A stretch of DNA of 64,000 bases from Kribbella voronezhensis (lineage in GTDB: Bacteria > Actinomycetota > Actinomycetes > Propionibacteriales > Kribbellaceae). Below, piece after piece: positions 25,515 through 34,404 of the stretch. Positions within the stretch are counted from its first letter, which is position 1, and each line of letters begins with the position of its first letter. Both the position numbers and the translations under genes were made by a program. The stretch lies in NCBI RefSeq assembly GCF_004365175.1, contig NZ_SOCE01000001.1, positions 5,277,403 to 5,341,402 on the forward strand, in the 5' to 3' direction. The notes beneath the pieces were generated by a model. It was not told the DNA's origin. It ran no database searches and saw only the letters and a program-made list of their open reading frames with translations.

Positions 25515-26438
25515 ATGACCGTGGCAGAGGAGTTCGAGGAGCTGCGGGGGCTGCTTTTCTCGATCGCCTACCGGATCCTCGGCAGCGTCGCCGAGGCAGA
25601 GGACGCGGTCCAGGAGACCTGGCTGCGCTACGAGTCGTCCCCGACCACGCCCTCGTCGACCAAGGCGTTCCTGTCCGCCGTCGTCACCCGGGTGTCGATC
25701 GATGTGCTGCGTTCGGCGCGGGTCCGGCGGGAGCAGTACGTCGGGCAGTGGTTGCCCGAGCCGCTGCTCAACGATCCCTACGAGGATCCCGCCCGCTCGG
25801 CGGAACTGGCGGACTCGGTCTCAATGGCGGCCCTGCTGCTGCTCGAGCGGCTGTCTCCGCTGGAACGCGCGGTCTTCGTCCTGCGGGAGGTGTTCGGCTT
25901 CGGCTTCCCCGAGGTCGCGTCCGCCGTCGGGCGGTCGGAGGCAGCCTGCCGCCAGTTGGCGGTCCGGGCGCGTCGCCACATGGATGGGGGACGGCCCCGG
26001 TTCCCTGCGGATCCTCAGCAACGCGAGGAGCTGGCGGCACGGTTCTTCGACGCGCTCCGGGACGGCGATGTCGAGGGAGTGCGCGAGCTGCTCTCGGCTG
26101 ACGCCGAGATGGTCGGGGACGGCGGCGGTAAGGCGCCCGCGCTGGCCAGGAGCGTGATCGGCGCAGACCATCTGGCCCGCCTGCTCGCGTCGATCTTCCC
26201 GGTGCTCGCCCGGATCGACGCGAGTGTGGAGGTGTGCGAGCTGAACGGGCAGCCCGGCGCGATCCTTCGCGACCGCGACGGCAAGGTGGTCAGCACTTTC
26301 GTGCTCGACATCCTCGACGGGCGGATCCAGACCATCCGCTCGGTGCTCAACCCCGACAAGCTCGGCCACCTGGGTCCGGTCGGCGACGCCTGGGCGATCA
26401 CCCGCGAGCTGCAGCACAACCGCCGGCTTGCCGACTGA
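25515..26438 (+). CDS. ECF41-group RNA polymerase sigma factor (SigJ-like)
   Basis: A 307-aa protein: sigma region 2 (residues about 10-75), linker with WLPEPLL (78-84), region 4 (about 110-160) and a C-terminal SnoaL-like domain (about 180-300). WLPEP, DGGGK in the SnoaL-like domain and the near-terminal NPDKL are the diagnostic ECF41 motifs. In this group the C-terminal extension, not a separate anti-sigma factor, controls activity. Target genes usually encode COE proteins (carboxymuconolactone decarboxylase, oxidoreductase or epimerase). The convergent SDR gene fits that and has the matching promoter. ATG 25515 follows GGGGAGG. I saw nothing convincing in the 225 bp upstream. Confidence 0.95.
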   Translation: MTVAEEFEELRGLLFSIAYRILGSVAEAEDAVQETWLRYESSPTTPSSTKAFLSAVVTRVSIDVLRSARVRREQYVGQWLPEPLLNDPYEDPARSAELADSVSMAALLLLERLSPLERAVFVLREVFGFGFPEVASAVGRSEAACRQLAVRARRHMDGGRPRFPADPQQREELAARFFDALRDGDVEGVRELLSADAEMVGDGGGKAPALARSVIGADHLARLLASIFPVLARIDASVEVCELNGQPGAILRDRDGKVVSTFVLDILDGRIQTIRSVLNPDKLGHLGPVGDAWAITRELQHNRRLAD

Positions 26439-26458
26439 CCTGGGCAGCGTGCCGGCAG

Positions 26459-26489
26459 CTCAGGGCGGATCCAGCCGATCCGCCCTGAG
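26459..26489. terminator. bidirectional terminator hairpin
   Basis: A perfect 13-bp stem (CTCAGGGCGGATC and its complement) with a 5-nt loop lies between the convergent ECF41 sigma gene and the SDR gene. Confidence 0.85.
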
Positions 26490-26501
26490 CAGGTCAGGCA
26501 C

Positions 26502-27245
26502 TCACCACGCGACCGGACCCAGGCGGTCGACGAAGATCCCGGTCGGCCCGTCGGCGTCCAGCATCGCGAGCCTCAGGATCGAGTCGGTGCCCTCCGTGAC
26601 CGTGAGCGCGCCGGTGTGGTTGTTCATGTCGGTGGCGGCGAACTTCTTGTTGGCGGTCTCGCCGGGGGTCGCGAGGTTGAACTTGATCTGCGGCAGCGCC
26701 TGGGCATACCGGACGGTGATCATGTTCAGCGCCGTCTTCGACGAGCTGTAGGCGAGTTCGTGGAACTTCGAGAAGGGCTGCTCCGGGTCGGTCACGACCG
26801 AGAACGAACTGCCGCCGCTGGACACCATCACCACACGAGGGTTCTCCGCCGCCTGCAGCAGGGGGAGGAAGGCGTGCGTCACCCTGACCGGCCCGTAAAC
26901 GTTGGTGTCGTAGACGGAGTGGATCTCCTCGGCCGTCGCCTCCGCCGGCGCGATGCCCCGTCCCGGGGCGCCCGCGTTGTTGATCAGCACGTCGAGCCGG
27001 TCGGTGTGCTTCTCCACCAGCCGGACGGCCTCGGCCACCGACTCCTCCGAGGTCACGTCCAGCGGGATCAGCACCACGTTCACGCCGTCGGCGGCCAGCC
27101 TCTCGGCCGCTTCCTGTCCCCGGCCCTCGTCGCGCGAGCCGAGATAGACCGTCCAGCCCTGCTCTCCGAGCCTCCGGGCGGCTTCGTAGCCAAGTCCTTT
27201 GTTGCCTCCGGTGATCAGCACCGAGGTCCTTTGTGAGTTCGTCAT
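26502..27245 (-). CDS. SDR oxidoreductase, probable ECF41 target
   Basis: A 247-aa SDR with GGNKGLGYEAARRLG near the N-terminus (cofactor loop), NNAGAPGRG, the catalytic SSG.. segment and YSSSK (Tyr/Lys). GSRDEGRG after beta-2 suggests NADPH. The start at 27245 is fixed by an ECF41-type promoter whose -10 CGTC ends 8 nt upstream, implying a near-leaderless mRNA; the longer open frame upstream would begin within the -35. An oxidoreductase beside an ECF41 sigma gene is the expected COE partner. Confidence 0.92.
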   Translation of the reverse strand: MTNSQRTSVLITGGNKGLGYEAARRLGEQGWTVYLGSRDEGRGQEAAERLAADGVNVVLIPLDVTSEESVAEAVRLVEKHTDRLDVLINNAGAPGRGIAPAEATAEEIHSVYDTNVYGPVRVTHAFLPLLQAAENPRVVMVSSGGSSFSVVTDPEQPFSKFHELAYSSSKTALNMITVRYAQALPQIKFNLATPGETANKKFAATDMNNHTGALTVTEGTDSILRLAMLDADGPTGIFVDRLGPVAW

Positions 27246-27253
27246 GCCCCCGA

Positions 27254-27280
27254 GACGAGAGGCCGCGACCGGCTGTGACA
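27254..27280 (-). promoter_or_regulatory. ECF41-type promoter of the SDR gene
   Basis: On the minus strand TGTCACA (27280-27274), a spacer of exactly 16 nt, then CGTC (27257-27254). This is the published ECF41 consensus TGTCACA-N16-CGTC with no mismatch, 8 nt from the SDR start codon and about 0.8 kb from the ECF41 sigma gene. Confidence 0.85.
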
Positions 27281-27295
27281 TCGGTGCCGCGTGGT

Positions 27296-28390
27296 CTACG
27301 TCACGACCGGCGGCCGTGACAGGGACCGGGCCGCCGGCTGTCGCAGGGACCCGCCGGGCAGCTGTTGGTCGACAGTGACACCGGCGCCTCGGTACAGGAT
27401 CCCTCCGTTGCCCTCGCAGCCACCGCCCTGGCCCGCGTCCAACAGCACCTCGCTGCCTGACCGGGCTTGCGGCACAGACGGGACGCGAATTCCGCGGAGG
27501 ACGATCGCACCCAGCAGGCCGGCCACCACCTGGGCGGCGATGACCAGGCCGAACCGCAGACCGCCGGCCGTGTCGAACGGTGTGCCGGGCGCGATCAGAA
27601 GGGTGAGTTGGTAGCCACCCGAGCAGAACATCGCGCCGGTACCGAGCCCAGCAGCCATCAGCGATCCCCCGGCCCGGATGGCTCGTGGCCGGTGCGAGAC
27701 GAGGATGACCAGTCCCACCAGTCCCGCCAGCGCCAGACTCGCCGTCGAAATGTCCAGCGCCCGCTGGGCAACGCTCCGGCCGTTTCGCGCCTCGCTGGTC
27801 AACCCTGTTGATCCGCCGAACGCCCAGAACAGGCGGGCGGCGACAACAAGCGCGACCAACGCGCCGACAGCGGCGATCAGCCGGACCTGGATCGTGCTGG
27901 GGGAGCCCGCGGGGCCGAGACGGGCGCGGAGAACGTGCGCCCAGCGGGCACGGACATGCAGAACGAACGTCACCGCAAGTCCGGTGCCCTGCAGGATGAA
28001 GCCCGCGTAGACGACGCCGTACACCCACCCCTGCAGACCGTCGATGGGGTTGTCTGCCGCGGGCGTGGGCGTGTTCCCGGCGAGGAAGCCGAGTGGCGCC
28101 GCGAGCATCACCGGCGCCAGCAGACCTCCGGCCACCCACAACGGGAACAAGACCATCCAGGCCGGCAGCCGTCGCCCCCACGGGTGGACGAGGGCCAACG
28201 CCAGCGCGGCGCCGGTCAGCTCCATCGCGGCGGTGATCGAGTTGCCGACAACGAACGGCGCCGTGCGCATCAGCCCCGGTTGAACGACGCCGATGTCACT
28301 GCCGAGCAGCCAGGCGATCTTGATCGAGAGGTACGGCATCATGGCGGCGACGGTGACGCACCCCGCCACGTGCGGGGTCGAGATCTTCAT
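27296..28390 (-). CDS. unrecognised multi-pass membrane protein
   Basis: A 364-aa protein with about eight to nine hydrophobic segments and a 60-residue Gly/Gln-rich cytoplasmic or external tail. No motif tells its function. It is on the same strand as the SDR gene, upstream, but the ECF41 promoter lies between them, so the SDR gene can be transcribed alone. A 256-bp gap to ilvA holds its own promoter and possibly a degraded coding fragment (around 28530-28642). Confidence 0.65.
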   Translation of the reverse strand: MKISTPHVAGCVTVAAMMPYLSIKIAWLLGSDIGVVQPGLMRTAPFVVGNSITAAMELTGAALALALVHPWGRRLPAWMVLFPLWVAGGLLAPVMLAAPLGFLAGNTPTPAADNPIDGLQGWVYGVVYAGFILQGTGLAVTFVLHVRARWAHVLRARLGPAGSPSTIQVRLIAAVGALVALVVAARLFWAFGGSTGLTSEARNGRSVAQRALDISTASLALAGLVGLVILVSHRPRAIRAGGSLMAAGLGTGAMFCSGGYQLTLLIAPGTPFDTAGGLRFGLVIAAQVVAGLLGAIVLRGIRVPSVPQARSGSEVLLDAGQGGGCEGNGGILYRGAGVTVDQQLPGGSLRQPAARSLSRPPVVT

Positions 28391-28646
28391 GCCCTCAGTC
28401 TCATCACGCCGCCAGCCGCCGAGTTCCCTCCGGCGAACGAAGGTTCTCCCTCACGAAAGGGAATTCCAATCAGGCCGTCTCCAGCCGGCTATTACCGGAG
28501 TAGCCCGGAACCTCGCATCCAAACGCAGCTCTCCGCGGGAGACGCGCTCGCCGAGGCCATGGCGTACTACGCGCGGGTGCGGGGCGAGCGACACCCCGCC
28601 TGGCGCAAGCACCTGGACCGGCCGGTGCGCGTCGTAGTGTGAGCGG

Positions 28647-29852
28647 GTGACGATCAGTGCGGCCGAGATTGCCCGGGCAGCGGATCTGCTGCATGACGTG
28701 GTGGCACCTACGCCGCTGGAGTACTCGCGCTGGTTGAGCGACCTCGTCGGCGGTGACGTCTTCCTCAAGTGCGAGAACCTGCAGCGGACCGGATCGTTCA
28801 AGCTGCGCGGTGCATACGTGCGAATGGCGCGGTTGTCCAAGAAGGACCGGGCGAAGGGGGTCGTCGCCGCGAGCGCCGGAAATCACGCGCAGGGCGTCGC
28901 GCTGGCCGCCCAACTGCTCGGGATCAAGGCGACCGTGTTCATGCCGCACGGCGCGCCGATCCCGAAGGAGAAGGCGACCCGTGCGTACGGCGCCGAGATC
29001 AGGTTCGTCGGTACGTCGATCGACGACTGCCTGAAGGCGGCCCGCGCGTTCGAGGAGCAGACCGGCGCGATCCTGATCCACCCGTTCGACCACGTGGACA
29101 TCGTGGCCGGCCAGGCGACCACCGGGCTGGAGATCGTCGAGCAATGCCCGCAGGTGCGGACGGTCGTCGTACCGACCGGTGGTGGCGGACTGATCGCCGG
29201 GATCGCGTCGGCGATGCAGCGCGACGGGATGCCGATCGAGGTCGTCGGGGTGCAGGCGAAGGGCGCCGCGGCGTATCCGCCCTCGCTGGCTGCCGGCGAG
29301 CCGGTGCAGCTGGAGAAGATGGCGACGATGGCCGACGGGATCGCGGTCGGGCTTCCCGGCACGGTTCCGTTCGCGGCGATCCAGCGGTACGTCGGCGAGG
29401 TGCTGACGGTCGGCGAGGATTCGTTGTCCAAGGCCCTCTTGCTGATCCTCGAACGGGCCAAGCTGGTGGTCGAGCCGGCCGGCGCCGCCGCTGTGGCCGC
29501 GCTGCTGGACAACCCGAAGCGGTTCAAGCCACCGGTCGTTGCGGTGCTGTCGGGCGGGAACATCGATCCGCTGTTGCTGATGCGCGTACTACGGCACGGC
29601 ATGGCGGCGGCTGGACGCTACTTGTCCCTGCGAGTGCGGATCCCCGATACGCCTGGTGGGCTGGCGGCCTTGCTGACCCGGCTGGCCGAGGTGGAGGCCA
29701 ACATCATCGAAGTACTGCATGAGCGCATCTCCGAGACGCTGCACCTGGACGAGGTCGAGGTCGCGCTGCAGCTGGAGATGCGTGGGGACGAGCACCGAGA
29801 ACGCGTGCTCGCCAGTCTGCTCGCGAGCGGCTACACGTACACGCTCAACTAG
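28647..29852 (+). CDS. ilvA: threonine ammonia-lyase (threonine dehydratase)
   Basis: A 401-aa fold-type II PLP enzyme converting threonine to 2-oxobutanoate. The PLP lysine is in GSFKLRGA (Lys52), ASAGNHAQGVA binds substrate, and the glycine loop PTGGGGLIAG binds the phosphate. The C-terminal 75 residues form one ACT-like domain (YLSLRVRIPDTPGGLAALL), matching the shorter enzyme type, biosynthetic or catabolic. GTG 28647 is set by TAGTGT (28635-28640) 6 nt upstream, a leaderless start. Confidence 0.93.
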   Translation: MTISAAEIARAADLLHDVVAPTPLEYSRWLSDLVGGDVFLKCENLQRTGSFKLRGAYVRMARLSKKDRAKGVVAASAGNHAQGVALAAQLLGIKATVFMPHGAPIPKEKATRAYGAEIRFVGTSIDDCLKAARAFEEQTGAILIHPFDHVDIVAGQATTGLEIVEQCPQVRTVVVPTGGGGLIAGIASAMQRDGMPIEVVGVQAKGAAAYPPSLAAGEPVQLEKMATMADGIAVGLPGTVPFAAIQRYVGEVLTVGEDSLSKALLLILERAKLVVEPAGAAAVAALLDNPKRFKPPVVAVLSGGNIDPLLLMRVLRHGMAAAGRYLSLRVRIPDTPGGLAALLTRLAEVEANIIEVLHERISETLHLDEVEVALQLEMRGDEHRERVLASLLASGYTYTLN

Positions 29853-29856
29853 CCGA

Positions 29857-29907
29857 CTTCAGTCTGTCGGGTGGCAAGCGTCGGGCCGGGGCTTCAGTCT
29901 GTCGGGT
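29857..29907. repeat. 16-nt direct repeat over the 3' end of marR
   Basis: CTTCAGTCTGTCGGGT occurs at 29857-29872 and 29892-29907, 35 nt apart. The second copy contains the marR stop codon (TGA at 29896-29894 on the minus strand) and its last codons; the first lies between the convergent ilvA and marR genes. Confidence 0.8.
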
Positions 29908-30325
29908 CGCAGGACTTGATCAGCGGGGCGTGCAGGCGCTCGGCGAGGACACGGCGCTGGGTCGGCTGTGCTTCTCGCTGCCGGAGCAGGCCCTTCTCGG
30001 TCATGCAGACGCTGATCGCGCGGCGGTCCTCGGGGCACATGTTCCGCTCGACCAGACCGGCTGCTTCCAGTCGCCCGATCACCCGGGACAGTGCGCTCTG
30101 GCTCAGATGCACCGAGCCGGCGATCTGCTGGACCTTGGCGGACTGATCAGGGAGGTTGGCCAGCCGCTCGAGCACCTCGTACTCACTCATGCCCAGGCCG
30201 TGGCCGGACTGCAGCTCACGGTCGAGCGCGCAGGTGAGATCCGCATGGCGGGCCAGCAACTGGCGCCACTCGCGGACATCGGCGCTGGTCTCACCAGTCC
30301 CAGCGCTGACCTTCGTCTCGGTCAT
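29894..30325 (-). CDS. MarR family regulator divergent from an MFS exporter
   Basis: A 143-aa winged-helix protein; the HTH is QQIAGSVHLSQSALSRVIGRLEAAG (part quoted) and the wing RNMCPEDRRAISVCMTEKG. The start is ATG 30325: TTGCAT-N17-TAACGT lies upstream with 7 nt from the -10 to the ATG (leaderless), and the longer frame would start inside that promoter. It probably represses itself and the divergent MFS gene. Confidence 0.88.
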   Translation of the reverse strand: MTETKVSAGTGETSADVREWRQLLARHADLTCALDRELQSGHGLGMSEYEVLERLANLPDQSAKVQQIAGSVHLSQSALSRVIGRLEAAGLVERNMCPEDRRAISVCMTEKGLLRQREAQPTQRRVLAERLHAPLIKSCDPTD

Positions 30326-30332
30326 GTCCGCG

Positions 30333-30361
30333 ACGTTATCATGCATCTGCATCCAATGCAA
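30333..30361 (-). promoter_or_regulatory. marR promoter with operator dyad
   Basis: On the minus strand -35 TTGCAT (30361-30356), 17-bp spacer, -10 TAACGT (30338-30333). A perfect dyad TGCAT-CCA-ATGCA (30348-30360) covers the -35, and related TGCAT half-sites recur toward the MFS start (30388-30399). This fits a MarR operator controlling both directions. Confidence 0.65.
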
Positions 30362-30395
30362 CTGCAATTAATGACTAGACATTAGATGCACATGC

Positions 30396-31910
30396 ATGCA
30401 AAGCTCTCTTCTCGTGACACAGACAACGCAAGTACCTCCGACCCGCCTGACCTGGGATGCACGCCTGTGGGGCGCGCTCCTGGTGGTCTGCGGCGTGATC
30501 TTCCTCGACGGCCTCGACGTGTCCATGGTCGGCATGTCGCTGCCCTCCATCGGCGCCGACCTCGGCGTCTCCCTGTCCTCCCTGCAATGGGTCGTGACCG
30601 GTTATGTGCTCGGCTACGGCGGCTTCCTGCTGCTGGGCGGCCGGACCGCCGACCTGCTCGGCCGCCGCCGCGTCTTCCTGATCGCGCTGGCCGTGTTCGC
30701 CGTGGTCTCGATGCTGAGCTCGCTGGCGACCAACCCCGAACTGCTCATCGCCGCGCGGTTCGTCAAGGGCATCGCCGCCGCGTTCACCGCGCCGGCCGCG
30801 CTCTCCATCCTCACCACGACTTTCCACGAGGGTCCGGACCGGAACCGGGCGCTCAGCATCTTCACCACCTGCGCCGCGAGCGGCTTCTCGCTCGGCCTGA
30901 TCCTCGGCGGCCTGCTGACCGAGGTCGGCTGGCGCTGGACCTTCCTGATGCCTGGCCCGGTCGCCCTGCTCGTGCTGCTGTTCGCGGTCAAGCTGATCCC
31001 GAACAGCCCGCGCGACGAGGCGGTCGGCGGGTACGACGTACCGGGGGCCGTCACCGTCACCGCCGGGATGCTCAGCCTGGTCTTCGCCGTGGTCGGCGCT
31101 GAAGGAGCCGGCTGGGTCTCGGTCCGCACGATCGGGCTGTTCGTCCTGGCGGCCGCGTTGCTGGCAGCCTTCGTCTGGATCGAGACGCACACCAAGCACC
31201 CGCTGGTCCGCCTCGGCATCCTGCGCAAGACCAACCTGCGGCTGGCGAACCTCGCGATCATGACGGTGTTCGGCGCGTACGTCTCGTTCCAGTTCATCGG
31301 CACGCTCTACCTGCAGAACATGCTCGGCTGGTCGTCCCTGGAGACCGCGCTCGGCTTCCTGCCGGCCGGCCTGCTGGTCGCCTTCCTCTCGCCGAACGCG
31401 GGCAAGTTGGCGGACCGGATCGGTACGGAGCGGATGGTCGCGGCCGGCATGGTGCTGTTCGTCGCGGGCTACGCGCTCTTCCTGCGGATCGGTCAGACGT
31501 CGAACTACACCGCCACGGTGCTGCCGACGATCGTGCTGATCGGCCTGGGCTTCGCGATCACCTTCCCGGCCCTGAACATGCAGGCCACGAACGGGGTGGA
31601 CGACAACGAGCAGGGGCTCGCGTCCGGTCTGTTCAACACCTCCAGCCAGGTGGGCGGCGCGATCGTGCTCGCCATCACCACGGCGGTCATCGGCAGCCAG
31701 TCGCACGGAGTCACCGCACCCAGCGGGATGCTGGCGGCGTACAAGCCGGCGCTGGTCGTGATCACCGGCATCACCGTGCTCGGCCTGCTGCTCGGCGCCT
31801 ACGGCCTTCGCGGGCTCAAGGAACGTCGCGCCCTCGCCGCAGCCGAGGCGGCGGAACTCGAAGCAGTCCAGTCGGAACTCGCCGCGGAAGAGATGTCCCC
31901 GGCGGCCTGA
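30396..31910 (+). CDS. DHA2-type MFS exporter
   Basis: A 504-aa protein with about 14 membrane spans and an MFS motif A at LLLGGRTADLLGRRRVFLI (residues about 70-88). It belongs to the drug:proton antiporter DHA2 family. ATG 30396 is used; GTG 30414 is an in-frame alternative. The C-terminus is a charged Ala/Glu tail. It is divergent from a MarR gene whose operators lie between them, so induction by an exported aromatic compound is likely. Confidence 0.9.
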   Translation: MQSSLLVTQTTQVPPTRLTWDARLWGALLVVCGVIFLDGLDVSMVGMSLPSIGADLGVSLSSLQWVVTGYVLGYGGFLLLGGRTADLLGRRRVFLIALAVFAVVSMLSSLATNPELLIAARFVKGIAAAFTAPAALSILTTTFHEGPDRNRALSIFTTCAASGFSLGLILGGLLTEVGWRWTFLMPGPVALLVLLFAVKLIPNSPRDEAVGGYDVPGAVTVTAGMLSLVFAVVGAEGAGWVSVRTIGLFVLAAALLAAFVWIETHTKHPLVRLGILRKTNLRLANLAIMTVFGAYVSFQFIGTLYLQNMLGWSSLETALGFLPAGLLVAFLSPNAGKLADRIGTERMVAAGMVLFVAGYALFLRIGQTSNYTATVLPTIVLIGLGFAITFPALNMQATNGVDDNEQGLASGLFNTSSQVGGAIVLAITTAVIGSQSHGVTAPSGMLAAYKPALVVITGITVLGLLLGAYGLRGLKERRALAAAEAAELEAVQSELAAEEMSPAA

Positions 31911-31916
31911 CAGAAC

Positions 31917-31936
31917 CGGCTCCTTCGCCGGAGCCG
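31917..31936 (+). terminator. terminator hairpin after the MFS gene
   Basis: CGGCTCC/GGAGCCG, a 7-bp stem with a 6-nt loop, 7 nt after the stop codon. Confidence 0.5.
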
Positions 31937-31991
31937 TGCAGTACATAGAGAAGAAGCGGATCCGGGGTCGGAGCCGCGCAGTACACAGAAA
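31929..31991. repeat. tandem repeat of 23 to 24 nt after the MFS gene
   Basis: CGGAGCCGTGCAGTACATAG (31929 on) recurs as CGGAGCCGCGCAGTACACAG (31969 on), period 40. The first copy carries the 3' arm of the 31917-31936 hairpin, so a terminator fragment has been duplicated. Confidence 0.75.
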
Positions 31992-31992
31992 G

Positions 31993-32033
31993 GCAGTGCG
32001 GGTCACGGGCTACTCCGCCGTGACCCGCACTGC
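31993..32033 (+). terminator. strong terminator before the kinase gene
   Basis: A perfect 16-bp stem (31993-32008 with 32018-32033), 9-nt loop, followed by TGTCTTTT. Confidence 0.85.
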
Positions 32034-32073
32034 TGTCTTTTAGGCGCGACGTGTGGTGGGCACTGGAGCGAGC

Positions 32074-34287
32074 ATGTCCGGTCGTGCAATCAAGGGTCAT
32101 CTGCTCGCAGGGCGCTACCGGCTGGCCGACACCCTCGGGCGCGGCGGCATGGGAGTCGTCTGGCGGGCACGGGACGAACTGCTCGGTCGCGAGGTCGCGG
32201 TCAAGGAGATCCTGCTCCCGCCGGAGCTGCCCGACCAAGAACGCGTCGTACTGCGCCGTCGGACGCTGCGGGAAGCGCGATCGGCCGCCCAGTTGAGCCA
32301 CCCCAACGTCGTCGCCATGTACGACGTGGTCGAAGAAGCGGGCCGGCCGTGGATCGTGATGGAGCTGATCCGGTCGCACACCCTGGCGGAGCGGATCCGT
32401 GAGCAGGGTCCGCTGCCCTGGCGGGATGTCGCGATGATCGGGCTTCAGGTCCTCTCCGCGCTCGAGGCGGCGCACTCGGTCGGCGTACTGCATCGAGATG
32501 TGAAGCCGAGCAATGTGCTGCTTGCCGAAGACGGGCGGGTGGTGTTGACCGACTTCGGCATCGCGACGTTGGAGGGCGATCCGTCGCTGACGATCTCGGG
32601 TGCCATTGTCGGATCGCCGGCGTACATGGCTCCCGAACGCATCCAGGCGCGCGGGGCGGGTCCTGCGTCGGATCTGTGGTCTTTGGGTGCCACCCTCTAC
32701 ACCGCTGTGGAGGGCCGGCCGCCGTACGACCGAGGTGCCGCCCTCCCGACCTTGACCGCGGCGGTAACCGAACCGCCCGACCCGGTGCGTTTGGCCGGCC
32801 CGTTGACCCCCGTCCTCGAAGGTCTCCTACGCAAAGACCCGTCCGAGCGAACCGGCGTCGCCGAGGCCCGCCACCTACTCCAACAAGCAGCCCACACCCC
32901 AGCGCCAACCCCCACTCCCATCCCTGCACCCACCCCCAACACCCCCACCCCCGAAGCCGACCGCGGCCAGAAAACCCGAGTCCTCCCCCTCCCCCCAAAC
33001 CTCCGCACCCCCACCCCCACCCCCACTCCGCACGCGGCCCCCATTCCCACCGAGCACCCCAACCCCACCGCCATCGACGCACGCGTTCCCACCGAGCACC
33101 CCAACCCCACCGCCACCGACCCACCCGACCCCACCGCCACCGACGCACGCGTTCCCACCGAGGCGTCCGATCCGACCGAGGCGCCCGATCCCACCGAGGC
33201 ACCCGAGCCGACCGAGCAGCCGCATCGGCCCGAGGTGCCCGTGCCATCCACGCAGCCCGATTCCACCGAGCGATCCGATGTCGCCGAGCGGCGTGCTCCC
33301 GCCGTCAAGCGGCCCGACCTCGCCGGAGCGCGCGGATCCGCCACGGCGCGTACCGAGCCGGTCGAGGAGCGTGCTCCCGCATCTGGTCCGGCACCCGTCG
33401 CACGGTCCACACCCGTTCCGGGCTCCGACGCCGTCGACGGGCGGCCCGAGTGGGGCGCGGAGGGTGGTCCTGCTGCTGAGAGGTCCGTCCCGGTCGGGGG
33501 GCTCGCCGCCGAGCGGGTCGGCGCCCTCGGCGGTGCTGACCCTGTAGGCGAAGGGGGCGGTGCTCGTTCGTCGGTGCGTTCGGGGCGGGCGCGGGGGGTG
33601 GTGGTTGGGGTGGGGGTGGTGTTGGTTGCGTGTGTGTTGGTGGGGTGGGCGATTGTGCGGCTGAGTGGTGATGAGAAGCCGAGCGGGGCGCCGAGTACTG
33701 CGAGTACGCGAGCGCCTCGTAGTACGGCGCCTACGACGGCTCCCGCGAGTGGGGGTACTCGGAGCAGCGCCTCGCCTACCAAGCCCAGTTCGGCTGTCAC
33801 CACGAGCAGGACGCCGTCGGTGCGGCCGTCCGGGCAGCCAACGCCGATCCAGCTGCCTGCTGGCTTCGTTCGGTACTCCGACTCGACCGGCTTCTCGCTC
33901 GCCGTACCCGCCGGGTGGACGCGGACGCGCGACGGTCAGCGGGTGTCCTTTCGCGAACCAGGTGGTTCACGCCTGCTGCTGATCGACCAGACCGACCAGC
34001 CGAAGGCCGACCCGGTCGCGGACTGGCGGCAGCAGGAGCAGGCGCGGCGCGACGGGTACGCCGACTACCGCCGGATCCGGATCGAGGCGGTCGACTACTT
34101 CGACAAGGCAGCCGACTGGGAGTTCACGTACTCCGGTCGTTCCGGGCGGCAGCACGTCGTGATCCGTGGCGTGGTGACCAGCCCCCACCAGGCGTACGGG
34201 CTGTACTGGTCGACGCCTGACAGTCAGTGGGACCCGAGCCACGCGACCTTCGAGGAAGTGACCCGTTCGTTCCGGCCGGCGTCCTGA
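32074..34287 (+). CDS. membrane-anchored serine/threonine protein kinase
   Basis: A 737-aa Hanks-type kinase. Glycine loop GRGGMGVV (22-29), catalytic Lys44, HRDVKPSN (140-147, Asp142), DFG (160-162) and SPAYMAPE are all present, so it should be active. Residues about 270-505 are a Pro/Thr-rich, later Pro/Ala/Arg-rich linker with repeats such as DPTEAPDPTEAP. A transmembrane helix follows (about 510-530), then a Ser/Thr-rich stretch and a 150-residue extracellular domain (GFVRYSDSTGFSLAVPAGW) with no PASTA repeats. I chose ATG 32074 (GGAG 6 nt upstream) over GTG 32053. Confidence 0.92.
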   Translation: MSGRAIKGHLLAGRYRLADTLGRGGMGVVWRARDELLGREVAVKEILLPPELPDQERVVLRRRTLREARSAAQLSHPNVVAMYDVVEEAGRPWIVMELIRSHTLAERIREQGPLPWRDVAMIGLQVLSALEAAHSVGVLHRDVKPSNVLLAEDGRVVLTDFGIATLEGDPSLTISGAIVGSPAYMAPERIQARGAGPASDLWSLGATLYTAVEGRPPYDRGAALPTLTAAVTEPPDPVRLAGPLTPVLEGLLRKDPSERTGVAEARHLLQQAAHTPAPTPTPIPAPTPNTPTPEADRGQKTRVLPLPPNLRTPTPTPTPHAAPIPTEHPNPTAIDARVPTEHPNPTATDPPDPTATDARVPTEASDPTEAPDPTEAPEPTEQPHRPEVPVPSTQPDSTERSDVAERRAPAVKRPDLAGARGSATARTEPVEERAPASGPAPVARSTPVPGSDAVDGRPEWGAEGGPAAERSVPVGGLAAERVGALGGADPVGEGGGARSSVRSGRARGVVVGVGVVLVACVLVGWAIVRLSGDEKPSGAPSTASTRAPRSTAPTTAPASGGTRSSASPTKPSSAVTTSRTPSVRPSGQPTPIQLPAGFVRYSDSTGFSLAVPAGWTRTRDGQRVSFREPGGSRLLLIDQTDQPKADPVADWRQQEQARRDGYADYRRIRIEAVDYFDKAADWEFTYSGRSGRQHVVIRGVVTSPHQAYGLYWSTPDSQWDPSHATFEEVTRSFRPAS

Positions 34288-34404
34288 ACACGCGTACTGC
34301 GCGCCCGCTGGCAGCTGCGTGGAGCAGGTCTCCGGGCGGTGGCGGGGAAGGTCCGGGGGCATCCCTTATTGGTTTGGACCCGTCCGGGTGCTGGACTGGA
34401 GGAC

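Noticed and set aside
25318..25518. 66-codon plus-strand open frame upstream of the ECF41 sigma gene
   Set aside because: No RBS or leaderless signal, odd composition, overlaps the sigma gene start.
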